NCBI RefSeq assembly: GCF_004751985.1
Contig: NZ_CP038492.1
Coordinates: forward strand, 2,604,001 to 2,668,000
Source of the DNA: Rhodophyticola sp. CCM32
GTDB taxonomy: Bacteria; Pseudomonadota; Alphaproteobacteria; Rhodobacterales; Rhodobacteraceae
Direction of reading: 5' to 3'
Length of the DNA stretch: 64,000 nucleotides
A model generated the notes under the pieces. That model saw nothing but the letters and a program-made list of their open reading frames with translations, did not search any database and had not been told where the DNA came from. Below, in pieces: positions 25,718 through 34,598 of the stretch (the stretch's first letter is position 1; every line of letters begins with the position of its first letter). Both the position numbers and the translations under genes were made by a program.

Positions 25718-26730
25718 TCGCCATCCAGCGCATTGAACCCGGCGGCAATGCCAAGGGCCGGGCCAAGTTCGGCCCGCAGAAGACCATCCACATCGCGGAT
25801 GCTTTGCTGCAATGCCTCAACCCGCAACCGCCCGGCGGGTGTGGCAACCCCGGCAAAACCCGGATCGTCCAGGGCATCGGCCCGGGCAATGGCCAGATCG
25901 AACACATGGGTGACCCTGCCCCGGGCCTCGGGCTCCGAGACCGACAGACGTGCGGCCAGATCAGCCTGGCTTTCAAGCGCAATCTGAACATGGCGCAGGG
26001 AACGGCCCGAGCGCCAGGCCTCGGCCCGGCGCGGGCGGGGTCGCTCAAACGTGCCCATCGGGCGGCCAAGACGCAGATCGGCGGTAAATTCCAGCCCCTC
26101 GACCAGGGCACCGAACAGCGCGCGAAGGGCCTCATCATAGGATTGATAGGTCTGGTTCCGGCCCGCGCCGCGCATCAGACCGGCATAGCGCCCCTGCCAG
26201 TCGCTCAGAATCGCGCGGGCGGTGGCATGGGTGTCGGCGCTGGCCGCCCGGATCAGGGCGCAGCGATAGGCGGCAGGTTCTGCGCTGCTGAGTTCAGGGT
26301 CATAAAGCAGGAATTCCAGCCCATAGAAGCCCCGCGCGGCGACCGAGATTGTGGCAAACCCCTCAGGCGTATCAATCACCGGGTCCTGATCGCGGATCAG
26401 ATCGGCCAGCGCGCGGGGGGTGGCGCCCCGGGCGTCGGGCCAGAACCCAAGGGCAAAGCCCCGGTTTTCCGCCTCCATCGGGCCGAACCGCAGATGGCTG
26501 ACCCGGACCCAGGCATCAAAAGCCGCGTTATAGGCGGCGCGCAGGGGTTCGGATGCCGGGGTGCAATCGGCGGTGGCGGCAGCGGCCAGGGCGCCGGTTT
26601 CCTCCACCAGCGCCTCGAAACCCGGCAGGATATGGCGATCAAGGATATCGTCGATCTCCTCGCTTTGGGATTGGGCCAGGGCCATCAGTGGCAGGAACAG
26701 GGCCAGACATATCGCAAGATATCGCATCAC
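25714..26730 (-). CDS. Imelysin family periplasmic protein (second of two)
   Basis: 338-residue secreted imelysin/M75-type protein with a signal peptide (about 1-19, cleavage after LALMALAQ-like end). The conserved GLEFLLYDPE segment near 145-154 matches the imelysin GxHxxEFLLWG motif, but the His of that motif is missing here. Imelysins are alpha-helical iron-regulated periplasmic proteins without proven peptidase activity. It is coupled by ATGA overlaps to the di-heme gene upstream and DUF1513 downstream. Confidence 0.9.
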   Translation of the reverse strand: MMRYLAICLALFLPLMALAQSQSEEIDDILDRHILPGFEALVEETGALAAAATADCTPASEPLRAAYNAAFDAWVRVSHLRFGPMEAENRGFALGFWPDARGATPRALADLIRDQDPVIDTPEGFATISVAARGFYGLEFLLYDPELSSAEPAAYRCALIRAASADTHATARAILSDWQGRYAGLMRGAGRNQTYQSYDEALRALFGALVEGLEFTADLRLGRPMGTFERPRPRRAEAWRSGRSLRHVQIALESQADLAARLSVSEPEARGRVTHVFDLAIARADALDDPGFAGVATPAGRLRVEALQQSIRDVDGLLRAELGPALGIAAGFNALDGD

Positions 26731-28277
26731 AGACTCTCCAGAAACCGGATCAGGGCGGCGCGGTCTTCAGGCGGCATCTCGACCACCTGATCCCGGGCCG
26801 ATTGCGCTTCGCCGCCATGCCAAAGCACCGCTTCCAGCAGGTTGCGCGCGCGACCATCATGCAGGAAATAGGTGTGACCACTGACGGTTTCGGTCATCCC
26901 GATCCCCCAAAGCGGCGCTGTGCGCCATTCCCGCCCAGTGGCCCGCGCTTCGGGACGGTTATCGGCCAGCCCCTCGCCCATATCGTGCAGCAGCAAATCG
27001 GTATAGGGCCAGATCAGCTGAAAGCTTTGGGCGCTCTCCTCATCCTCCAGCCTGTGGGTCACGTAACTGGGCACATGGCAGGCCACGCAGCCGGTGGTGT
27101 AGAACACATCCTTGCCCCGCAGCACCTGCGGGGCATCCACATCGCGGCGCGCGGGCACGGCAAGATTGCGACTGTAGAAAGTCACCAGATCAAGGCCGGT
27201 CTGGTCAATCTCGAAGCCATTCTGCTCCGGGTCGCCCCCATCCAGCGCGGTGCGACACGCGGTTTCTGCTGCGGTGCATTCCCCCCAGCCATCCGGGTGC
27301 AGCGGATTGGAAATGCCAATATCGCCGGCAAAGGCGCCAGCAGATTGTTCAAGCACCGTGGGGGTCCCTGCCTTATGGCCAAACCGGCCCAGCATCGGCT
27401 GGCCATACTGCACAGACCAGACCACTTGCGGGCGGCCCGAAACACCGTCCCCATCCGTATCCTCCGGGTCGGCATGGGCCAGGATATCCTGCACCGGGAT
27501 CGCCTCAAGCAATCCCAGGCCGATCATCTGCGGCGCCACACGCGGCGACAGCATGGCGTCCGGGTGCAGCGGGCCATAGCCAAGATCCTCCGCGCGATAG
27601 CTGGGCACCCGCAGGCTGGCCTGTTCACCCCCCGACAGATCGACGGTGGTTTCTTCATAGGTGATGCCAAGCGTGTATTCCGGCGCATGGCCCGGCAGGC
27701 TGAAATCCTGCAACTGGGTGCCGTAACTCGGCTCAGGCTCCGTCGCGATATAATCGGCAATCCCGTATGCCGGGTCGCCGCCGGGGATCGAGACCCTGAG
27801 AAACATCGACACCGGGCTGTCCTCGGGGCTTTCGGGCGGGTGGCCGCGCCCGTCCTTCAGATGGCAGCGCTGGCAGGATCGCGCATTATAGAGCGGCCCC
27901 AACCCGTCGCTGGCAATGGTAGACGCAGGCGGAGAGACCCAGATCCGCCGGAACAATCCGTTGCCCACCCGGAATTCAAGCTGAGCGTCAAAAGACAGAT
28001 TGGCCGAAGGTTGCGAAAACGCATCCGCGTTCTGCCTTGCCCGCACGGTGGCTGCCCCGGCGCCATTGCCCTCGAAAGGTTGCGCCGCGCTGAAATCTTC
28101 AGGCCGCGCGGTGACCGCTGCAATCCGCGCGCGTTCCTCCTCGGTGCGCGGGACCACATTCAGATGCACATCCCGCAAATCCGCCCAGACCGGGCGGATC
28201 GCATTCTGGGCCGAGATCAGCGCAGGCACCGAGAACGCCAGCGCAATCGGCAGGCAGGCAAGCCAGAGTTTGTTCAT
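26727..28277 (-). CDS. Di-heme oxidoreductase-like c-type cytochrome (DUF1111 / thiol-oxidoreductase-like)
   Basis: 516-residue exported protein with a signal peptide (about 1-24) and two c-type heme sites: CQRCH in the N-terminal third and CVACH in the C-terminal third, the pattern of the DUF1111 di-heme family. ATG 28277 is directly before the signal peptide; the longer frame from 28337 is rejected. It lies between two imelysin genes, the same neighbourhood known for iron-uptake clusters of Vibrio and Pseudomonas, suggesting redox handling of periplasmic iron. Confidence 0.93.
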   Translation of the reverse strand: MNKLWLACLPIALAFSVPALISAQNAIRPVWADLRDVHLNVVPRTEEERARIAAVTARPEDFSAAQPFEGNGAGAATVRARQNADAFSQPSANLSFDAQLEFRVGNGLFRRIWVSPPASTIASDGLGPLYNARSCQRCHLKDGRGHPPESPEDSPVSMFLRVSIPGGDPAYGIADYIATEPEPSYGTQLQDFSLPGHAPEYTLGITYEETTVDLSGGEQASLRVPSYRAEDLGYGPLHPDAMLSPRVAPQMIGLGLLEAIPVQDILAHADPEDTDGDGVSGRPQVVWSVQYGQPMLGRFGHKAGTPTVLEQSAGAFAGDIGISNPLHPDGWGECTAAETACRTALDGGDPEQNGFEIDQTGLDLVTFYSRNLAVPARRDVDAPQVLRGKDVFYTTGCVACHVPSYVTHRLEDEESAQSFQLIWPYTDLLLHDMGEGLADNRPEARATGREWRTAPLWGIGMTETVSGHTYFLHDGRARNLLEAVLWHGGEAQSARDQVVEMPPEDRAALIRFLESL

Positions 28278-28333
28278 GGACGCACCTATACCGGGCGGTA
28301 TGGGGTCAGACCACACACCGCCCGGGGGCTGCG

Positions 28334-29599
28334 TCACTCGAACACAGCTGAGGGGTTATCGAGACTGTCAGAGCCTTCAAAGGCGATCTGGTCAAGGCCA
28401 AGTGCGGTCACAACCCGTTCGATGCTTTCTGTCTGGGCGATCAATCCGTTCACGCCCCCCATCACCAGCGCCTCGCCGGCCGCATTGCCGCGTTCCAGCA
28501 TCTGATCATAGGCAAAGCCGGATTCACCGGCGGTCTTGATCCGGCCAAGGGCCATCATCGTGGCTGACAGGCGGGTCTGCATCTCGGTATCGAGGGCGGG
28601 GTCAACGGCCGCCACCATATCCGACAGGGACGGGCCGGTGATCACGCTGCCATCAATGCGGGTATATTCCCCAAGATAGGCATTCTGCACGCCCATCCCG
28701 TCATAATAATGGCTGTTATAGGTGTTGTCGGAAAAACAGTCATGTTCCTCCTCGGGGTCGTTCAGCATCAGGCCAAGGCGCATACGTTCGCCAGCCACCT
28801 CACCATAGCTGAGGCTGCCCATCCCGGTCAGCATCGCCGAAAGCCCGGCTTCCGGGTCGGCCATCAGGCCGGTCCGCGCATCGCCATCCGCATCCCATTG
28901 CGCAACCATCCAGTCCAGATCGCTGACCAGCAGATCGGCGGCAGCGGTCAGATATTCCGCCCGCCGGTCACAATTGCCGCCGGTGCAGGCATCGCCCGCG
29001 GCATAATCCGTCCAGGGCCGGTCCCCGGCACCGGGGCCGTTGCCGTTCAGATCCTGGCCCCAGAGCAGAAACTCGATGGCGTGATACCCGGTGGCGACAT
29101 TGGCTTCGACCCCGTCGGCCTCCTGCAAAGTGTCCTGCAACAGCGCCGGCGTGATTTCACTGGCATCAATCTCTTCGCCGGACAGCGTAAAGCTGGCATT
29201 GGCCACTACGTTCAGAACCGCAAATTCATTCTCATCGCTTGGGCCGCCATAAGCCGCGCCATCCACATAGTCGATCAGGCCTTCATCCAGCGGCCAGGCA
29301 TTCACCCGACCCTCCCAGTCATCGACGATGGCATTGCCGAACCGGTAAACTTCAGTCTGCTGATAGGGCACCCGGGCCGCAAGCCAGGCGGCGCGCGCGG
29401 CGGTCAGGTTCTCGGCCGAAGGCTCTGCCACCAGGGCAGCCACGGCCTCCTGCAAACGCTCGGCAGTGATCAGCGCATCGGTATATTCGGCATGGGCCAT
29501 ATCTGCATAATGGCCGACCACATCACTTGCGGTCTGGGCCTGGGCAGTGGCGGCAAGCCCCGCTACCAAAGCGGTACTGGTCAAAAGAAGTCGTGTCAT
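28334..29599 (-). CDS. Iron-regulated imelysin family protein (first of two)
   Basis: 421-residue periplasmic protein, signal peptide about 1-22 (cleavage near AQAQ-TASD). The canonical imelysin motif GYHAIEFLLWGQD is intact. Length and acidity (several DDWEG and GDRPWTD stretches) fit IrpA/imelysin proteins linked with iron uptake. ATG 29599 overlaps the stop of the small Cys-rich ORF as ATGA and has AGGACAGG upstream. The 56-base gap to the di-heme gene contains no clear terminator. Confidence 0.94.
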   Translation of the reverse strand: MTRLLLTSTALVAGLAATAQAQTASDVVGHYADMAHAEYTDALITAERLQEAVAALVAEPSAENLTAARAAWLAARVPYQQTEVYRFGNAIVDDWEGRVNAWPLDEGLIDYVDGAAYGGPSDENEFAVLNVVANASFTLSGEEIDASEITPALLQDTLQEADGVEANVATGYHAIEFLLWGQDLNGNGPGAGDRPWTDYAAGDACTGGNCDRRAEYLTAAADLLVSDLDWMVAQWDADGDARTGLMADPEAGLSAMLTGMGSLSYGEVAGERMRLGLMLNDPEEEHDCFSDNTYNSHYYDGMGVQNAYLGEYTRIDGSVITGPSLSDMVAAVDPALDTEMQTRLSATMMALGRIKTAGESGFAYDQMLERGNAAGEALVMGGVNGLIAQTESIERVVTALGLDQIAFEGSDSLDNPSAVFE

Positions 29600-29808
29600 G
29601 GGTGCCTGTCCTTCAGATTGTCGTCGTGATGAGATGTTTCGGAAACCGCAGATATGTTCGGGCGGGCCAATGCGTCCAGCATCGGTTCCAGTCCTGCCTC
29701 GCAGCAGCTGTCCCCCTGACATATGGCAGACCAGACAGCCTCCACCCGATCACAGGGGCAGGGCTCTGTGTCAGTATCGGGCCGGGATCGCGGTCTGCGG
29801 GGCCACAT
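29596..29808 (-). CDS. Small Cys-rich protein coupled to imelysin, function unknown
   Basis: 70-residue candidate with five Cys (17, 19, 30, 35, 36) in a PCPC-x10-C-x4-CC arrangement and a His/Asp-rich C-terminus (SHHDDN). Evidence that it is translated: GGAG eight bases before ATG 29808, codon choice like the neighbours, and a stop that overlaps the imelysin start as ATGA. There is no signal peptide, so it would be cytoplasmic. The Cys/His content suggests metal or Fe-S binding, possibly iron sensing or translational control of the operon; this is inference. No family is recognised. Confidence 0.55.
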   Translation of the reverse strand: MWPRRPRSRPDTDTEPCPCDRVEAVWSAICQGDSCCEAGLEPMLDALARPNISAVSETSHHDDNLKDRHP

Positions 29809-29900
29809 GGCAAATGCTCCGAGATGTAACGAAGAGGCATGGCGAAAGGCTCTGCCGCGAGTCGCGCGAAGAGTGACCAATTCTGTCAGACAAATCAATC

Positions 29901-29917
29901 CCGAGTTTTTTAGTCGG
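29901..29917. promoter_or_regulatory. Operator-like palindrome upstream of the imelysin operon
   Basis: CCGAGT-N5-AGTCGG, with N5 all T. It has the same 6-5-6 design and shares GA(C/G)T..AGTC with the hmu palindrome TTGACT-N5-AGTCAA at 19511-19527. It lies 93 bases before the small Cys-rich ORF. A common iron regulator is inferred. Confidence 0.5.
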
Positions 29918-29984
29918 AAAAAGTGCAGCCAGCCGAGGGCAGCGCAGGATCAGGGACCTTGAAATATAGCATCGTCCATTTATG

Positions 29985-30009
29985 GCGTTTCAACATAAAG
30001 TCGAAACGC
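29985..30009. repeat. Short hairpin related to the dispersed palindromic repeat
   Basis: GCGTTTC (29985-29991) and GAAACGC (30003-30009) pair around an 11-base loop and are followed by TTTAAT, exactly the end sequence of repeat copy 1 (5783-5797). It looks like an internally deleted copy. The gap 29809-30309 holds only this, the operator, nested hairpins and repeat copy 2; no gene is seen. Confidence 0.55.
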
Positions 30010-30042
30010 TTTAATCTGCGGCGCATATGCATTGCGTGGAGA

Positions 30043-30125
30043 GGGCAGCGCCCGAACCGAGGGGTGGGCGAGAAGCGCCCGCCCCTGGGGGTCGGTGCGG
30101 GCGCTGCCCGGCGGTGCCGCCGGGC
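30043..30125. repeat. Nested GC-rich hairpins
   Basis: Outer arms GGGCAGCGCCCG (30043-30054) and CGGGCGCTGCCC (30098-30109) are perfect 12-mers; inside, GGGGTGGGCG pairs with CGCCCGCCCC (30061-30085). Overlapping the end is GCCCGGCGG-TG-CCGCCGGGC (30106-30125), nearly the same as the hairpin at 36548-36569. The look is that of a REP-type intergenic repeat. Confidence 0.65.
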
Positions 30126-30210
30126 AGGAGGGTTATATGGGGTGATGTAAATTTCAGGCCGAGGCTATAGCGTCTCATCAAACAGGGCGCAGGAATGTTG
30201 CCCTGCCCCT

Positions 30211-30313
30211 ATAGCCTTTCAAGTTAACATTGAATCGCTTGTTCGCGGCCTCTCCCTTCGGTCGAACGCGAAAAGCGATGATCATGTCTCAATGAAAACT
30301 CGAAAGGCTTTAA
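30211..30313. repeat. Palindromic dispersed repeat, copy 2
   Basis: Outer arms AGCCTTTC (30213-30220) and GAAAGGCT (30302-30309), inner arms ATCGCTT/AAGCGAT with a CCTTCGG loop. It aligns with copy 1 at 5694-5797, with compensatory arm changes. Its right end overlaps the stop codon of the PfkB-family gene (minus strand), so like copy 1 it sits at a gene 3' end. Confidence 0.75.
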
Positions 30314-31257
30314 ACCACCCGCACATCAATCTCTGATCGCAAAGTCTCTGCATCTGCCCGGGAACACAGCTGGGTCGCCGGGGTCATCACCGCTGCCGCG
30401 GCGGCCGCAGTTCCAAAACGGATCGCGGCGCGAAACCCGTCCCCTTGGGCCAGTGTCATCGCCATTGCACCGACAAGACTGTCCCCCGCGCCCACGGCAC
30501 TGACCGTTTTGATCAGCGGGGGCCGGCAGAAAAAACACTCCCTGGCCGAAATCCCAAGCGTGCCCTCTGCGCCAAGCGCCATCACCGCATATTCCGCCCT
30601 GCCCGCCGCGATCAGGCTGCGGCCGAATGCAGCCATCTCTCTGGGTGTGTTCAGGCTCTGCCCGGCCAGGTCATCGGCTTCGGCCCCGTCAACGCGCAGC
30701 AGGTGATAGGGCGCGGTCACATGTTCGACGGCCTGCACCAGGGCCGCGCCCGACGTATCCAGCACCATCACCGCCCCGATGGCCCGGGCGCGGATGTTGA
30801 TTTCGATCAGCAGATCCGGATCCATACCCGGTGGCAGGCTGCCGGACACCACAAGCAGGCTCTGCGGGGTCAGACATGTGGCAAGCGTGGACCAAAGCGC
30901 ATCAAGATCGCCCGCGCCCCAGCCCGGCCCCGGCATCACGAAGCGGTATTGCCCGCCACCTTCCCCATCGGTGACGGCAAAGGATTGCCGCGTCAGGCCC
31001 GAGGTCTTCAGGCGGATCACCTCGACCCCCTCACCTTCCAGCAGATCGCACAGATAGGTGCCGGTGACACCGCCCGAGGCCACAATTGCCCGGCTCTGGC
31101 CACCCAGATGCACAATCGCGCGCGAGACATTGACCCCGCCACCGCCGGGGTCCAGCCGCGCATCGCCACAGCGCAGTTTTGGCCCCGCCACCACCTGTGG
31201 CGTGATGGCCGAGACATCCAGCGCCGGGTTCAGAGTCAGGGTCAGAATATCACGCAT
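30310..31257 (-). CDS. PfkB-family sugar-phosphate kinase (1-phosphofructokinase/LacC-like)
   Basis: 315-residue ribokinase-superfamily kinase that probably phosphorylates a hexose phosphate. The N-terminal TLTLNPALDVS and GGGGVNVSRAI segments and the C-terminal catalytic-base motif SAVGAGDSLVGAM are those of the FruK/LacC/PfkB branch. Length is standard. It is monocistronic, not in a pts-fru operon, so fructose 6-phosphate (PfkB type) or tagatose phosphate are as likely as fructose 1-phosphate. The stop is inside repeat copy 2. Confidence 0.9.
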   Translation of the reverse strand: MRDILTLTLNPALDVSAITPQVVAGPKLRCGDARLDPGGGGVNVSRAIVHLGGQSRAIVASGGVTGTYLCDLLEGEGVEVIRLKTSGLTRQSFAVTDGEGGGQYRFVMPGPGWGAGDLDALWSTLATCLTPQSLLVVSGSLPPGMDPDLLIEINIRARAIGAVMVLDTSGAALVQAVEHVTAPYHLLRVDGAEADDLAGQSLNTPREMAAFGRSLIAAGRAEYAVMALGAEGTLGISARECFFCRPPLIKTVSAVGAGDSLVGAMAMTLAQGDGFRAAIRFGTAAAAAAVMTPATQLCSRADAETLRSEIDVRVV

Positions 31258-31286
31258 CGCTTACTCCGCCCTGACCCATACCGACC

Positions 31287-32504
31287 CTAGGCCGTGTCTT
31301 CATAACTGCGCAACCAACCGGGCGCAAAGCGTATATCCGGGCAACCGGTCAGGCGCGTGACACGCTCCAGTTCCACCTCCAGCCGACGGATACGGCCCTT
31401 GCCCATTTTCACCTGCCGTTCCGGCCAGAACCCGGCGACATCCAGACCACCGCAACTGCGATCACATTTCATATCAATCCGGCCGATCATCCGGTCCCCC
31501 TCCATCACCGGAAAGACGTAATAGCCATATCGCCGTCTGGCCTCGGGCACAAAAATCTCGATCCGGTAGTGGAAATCGAACAGCCGTTCGGACCGGTTGC
31601 GATCCCGCAGGGCCGGGTCAAACGGGCTGAGAATGCGCAGGCGCGGGGCGACCGGGGGCAGATGCGCAAGGCTTTCCAGGGTTTCGGCCCACATCACCGC
31701 CCGGCGCAGACCGCCCTGGGCCAGGGCGATATCAACCTCGATCACCCGGTCCTGTCGCAGCGCGACGGCCACCCAGGCCTTCGCTTCCTCCGGGCGGACC
31801 AGCCCCCAGAACGCGGCCAGTTCGCCCGAGGTGGCAAAGCCCAGCCGGTCAAGCGCCGCCGCGCAGGCCCAGTCCACGGTCTCCGCCTCATCATACCGCA
31901 TCTTGAGTATCTCGGGCGGGATCACCCGCTCGGTCAGGTCGTATATCTTGCGAAACCCCTCCCGCTTCGAGACCGAAAGCTGCCCCGACCGCCAGAGATA
32001 TTCCAGCGCCGTTTTCGACGGGTGCCAATCCCACCAGCCGGTGGATTTCCCGGGCCGCTTGTCAGCCAGATCGCCACTGCCCACACCCCCGTGATCCGAG
32101 ATATGGGCCAGCACCCGGTCGATCTCTGCATGGAAGCCGGACCCTTGCCAATCCTTCCATCGCTGCCGCAACCGCTGCTTGTCGCGGGCGAATTTCAGTT
32201 GCCAATGGGGAAACATTGCCATCGGCAGGATCGCGGCATCGTGGGTCCAATGTTCAAACGTTGCGCGCATACGGTCATTGATCCAGCGCAGACTGGCCGG
32301 TTTATAGGCCTGCCGCCGGGACCACAGGATCATGTCATGGGCGCGGGCAACCGTGTTGACACTGTCAACCTGCACAAAGCCCAGATCGGTGATCAGACCG
32401 GCCAGCCCCGCGCCCGTCGCCGGGCCGGATGGTGCGCTGGCCAACCCGTGGCGGTGCAGAAACATCCGCCGCGCGGTGGCACAGTCGATCAGCGGGCGGG
32501 TCAT
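31287..32504 (-). CDS. YcaQ/AlkX-type DNA glycosylase, winged-helix family
   Basis: 405-residue protein of the HTH_42 family. YcaQ-type members unhook interstrand DNA crosslinks; their active site motif is QxD whereas AlkZ has QxQ. Here GFVQVDSVNTVARAH near residue 43 shows QVD, placing it in the YcaQ/AlkX group. Winged-helix segments and the late FDFHYRIEIFVPEARRRYGYYVFP region also fit. It lies 29 bases upstream of the PfkB gene on the same strand, without evident functional link. Confidence 0.88.
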   Translation of the reverse strand: MTRPLIDCATARRMFLHRHGLASAPSGPATGAGLAGLITDLGFVQVDSVNTVARAHDMILWSRRQAYKPASLRWINDRMRATFEHWTHDAAILPMAMFPHWQLKFARDKQRLRQRWKDWQGSGFHAEIDRVLAHISDHGGVGSGDLADKRPGKSTGWWDWHPSKTALEYLWRSGQLSVSKREGFRKIYDLTERVIPPEILKMRYDEAETVDWACAAALDRLGFATSGELAAFWGLVRPEEAKAWVAVALRQDRVIEVDIALAQGGLRRAVMWAETLESLAHLPPVAPRLRILSPFDPALRDRNRSERLFDFHYRIEIFVPEARRRYGYYVFPVMEGDRMIGRIDMKCDRSCGGLDVAGFWPERQVKMGKGRIRRLEVELERVTRLTGCPDIRFAPGWLRSYEDTA

Positions 32505-32558
32505 GTCAGCGACCCGTAAGGCTGCGGAAAACCCGGCAGATCATCACATCCCGCACCT

Positions 32559-34472
32559 TCAGTCGCCATCGGTGCCGGCGGTCACTCCGGCCCAGTCCCA
32601 GGGGCGGGTGAACTCCCCCAGAACCTGGGCCAGTTCCGCCTCATCCACCTGTCCGGTCCTCTCCAGATGGGCGACCAGACCGCGCTTTTTATCCTCCTGC
32701 ACCTCACTCACCTGTGCGGCGATACCTGCCTCGGTCAGGGCCCCGTTATAGACCCGGGTGATGGCGCGTTTGCGCAGATCGGGTTTCAGAACCTTGCCGA
32801 CGGCAGTTTTGGGAAGCTCATCCAGAATTTCCAGATATTTCGGTATCGCGGCCCGTTCATGGATATGGGTCTTGCAGTGATCCATCAGGGCGGCGGTGGT
32901 GATGTCCGCCCCGTCGACCAGTTCCACATAGGCGCAGGGCAGTTCGCCGGCAAAGGCATCGGGCTGACCGATGGCACCTGCGAAGGCCACGGCGGGGTGG
33001 CCCGCCAATGCCTCTTCAATCTCGGCCGGGTCGATATTATGGCCGCCGCGAATGATCAGATCCTTGGCCCGCCCGGTGATCCACAGATAGCCGTCTTCGT
33101 CGATCCGCCCCAGATCGCCGGTGCGCAGATAGGTATCATAGGCGAAAAGATCGATGTTCTTGTCGCTTGCGATATAGGTCGAGCCCTCGAACACACCCGG
33201 GTTGTCGATGCAGATCTCGCCCACCTCATCGGTGTCGCAGATGGTGATGCCATCAGCGCCATGTCTCAGAATCCGCACCTGCGTATGCGGGAACGGAATA
33301 CCGATGGAGCCGATTTTCTTATCGCCATCCACCGGGTTGCAACTGACCAGGCAGGTGGCCTCTGTCAGGCCATAGCCTTCGATCAGCGTCACACCGGTGG
33401 CTTTCTCGAACCGCTTGAACAGTTCCACCGGCAGAGGCGATGATCCGGAAAATGCGGTTTTCACGGTGGAGATATCCGCGTTCACCGGGCGTTGCATCAT
33501 CGCCGAAATCGCCGTGGGCACGGTGATGATGAAACTGATCTGCCAGCGTTCCACCAGTTTCCAGAAATTGTCGAAAACACCCGCGCCGCGATAGCCCTGC
33601 GGCGTGGGGAACACCACATGCGCCCCCGAGGTGACCGCCGCCATCAGAATCACATGGCAGGCAAAGACATGGAACAGCGGCAGCGGGCAGATGATGTTGT
33701 CCTGTTCGGTGAACAGCAATGTGTGCCCGATCCAGCCATTATAGATCATCCCGGAATATTTATGCTGCGCGACCTTGGGCATGCCGGTTGTTCCGCCGGT
33801 ATGGAAATAGGCCCCGACCCGGTCTTTCGTGCTGTCGGCAAATTCCAGGTGATCGCTGCGCTGTCGGTCCAGCTCGGCATTGAAATCAAGCACCCGGGCC
33901 TTGTGTTGCACCTCGTATTTCGGGCGCAGGAACGGCACGATCAGCTTTTTCAGCCCGGTCATGTAATGCAGCAGATCGACCTCAAGCACGGTTTTCACAC
34001 CCGGGGCCAGTTCCACCGCTTCCGACACTTTCTGCGCCACATCGGTTTTCGGGAAAGCCTTCAGCGTCACCACGACCCTGGCCCCGGTTTCCCGCAGGAT
34101 CGAGCCGATCTGTTCGGCTTCAAGAAGCGGGTTGATCGGTGCCGCGATCCCCGCCACCGTCCCGCCAAGCAGGGTTACGGCGGTTTCATTACAATTCGGC
34201 AGCACATAGGCCACCGTGTCCTCTTCGCCGACACCCAGACTGCGGAACAGATTGGCGGCCTGGGTGACACGGGCGTGAAACCCGCCCCAGGTCAGGGTTT
34301 CCGCCGGGTCGCGGGGGCCTGACAGTATCTGAAACGAGATCGCGTTCAGCCCGCCAAACCGGTCTTTCGTCCGGCTGAGCAACTCATATACGGTCACCGC
34401 CGGCTGGCTTTCCGGCCAGGGCAGTTCCCGCTCAACGGTCTTGATGTCTTCGGCATTGGCGAAACGAACCAT
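32559..34472 (-). CDS. Acyl-CoA synthetase (AMP-forming, FadD-like)
   Basis: 637-residue ANL-superfamily ligase activating a carboxylic acid to its CoA ester. The AMP-binding motif HTGGTTGMPKVAQHK (near 223), the adenine-binding EGYGLTEATC, the YLRTGDLG hinge segment and GRAKDLIIRGGHNI near 470, and the catalytic Lys in KTAVGKVLKPDLR are all present. The C-terminal tail of about 60 residues is longer than in FadD. Single gene with a 126-base upstream gap; the chain-length preference is not readable. Confidence 0.92.
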   Translation of the reverse strand: MVRFANAEDIKTVERELPWPESQPAVTVYELLSRTKDRFGGLNAISFQILSGPRDPAETLTWGGFHARVTQAANLFRSLGVGEEDTVAYVLPNCNETAVTLLGGTVAGIAAPINPLLEAEQIGSILRETGARVVVTLKAFPKTDVAQKVSEAVELAPGVKTVLEVDLLHYMTGLKKLIVPFLRPKYEVQHKARVLDFNAELDRQRSDHLEFADSTKDRVGAYFHTGGTTGMPKVAQHKYSGMIYNGWIGHTLLFTEQDNIICPLPLFHVFACHVILMAAVTSGAHVVFPTPQGYRGAGVFDNFWKLVERWQISFIITVPTAISAMMQRPVNADISTVKTAFSGSSPLPVELFKRFEKATGVTLIEGYGLTEATCLVSCNPVDGDKKIGSIGIPFPHTQVRILRHGADGITICDTDEVGEICIDNPGVFEGSTYIASDKNIDLFAYDTYLRTGDLGRIDEDGYLWITGRAKDLIIRGGHNIDPAEIEEALAGHPAVAFAGAIGQPDAFAGELPCAYVELVDGADITTAALMDHCKTHIHERAAIPKYLEILDELPKTAVGKVLKPDLRKRAITRVYNGALTEAGIAAQVSEVQEDKKRGLVAHLERTGQVDEAELAQVLGEFTRPWDWAGVTAGTDGD

Positions 34473-34598
34473 CTGCCACCCTCCCCATATTCATGATCGG
34501 CGCCCTGTTGATCTTATATGCGCCTTGTCAGGGAGCATGATTGGGCAGAACTGGTATCTGACGCAAGCGCAACTCTGCACGAGGTGGGAAATTGGCGG

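Noticed and set aside
29923..30150. 75-codon plus-strand frame in the 29.8-30.3 kb gap
   Set aside because: It passes through the repeat hairpins and has no ribosome-binding site or protein-like pattern.
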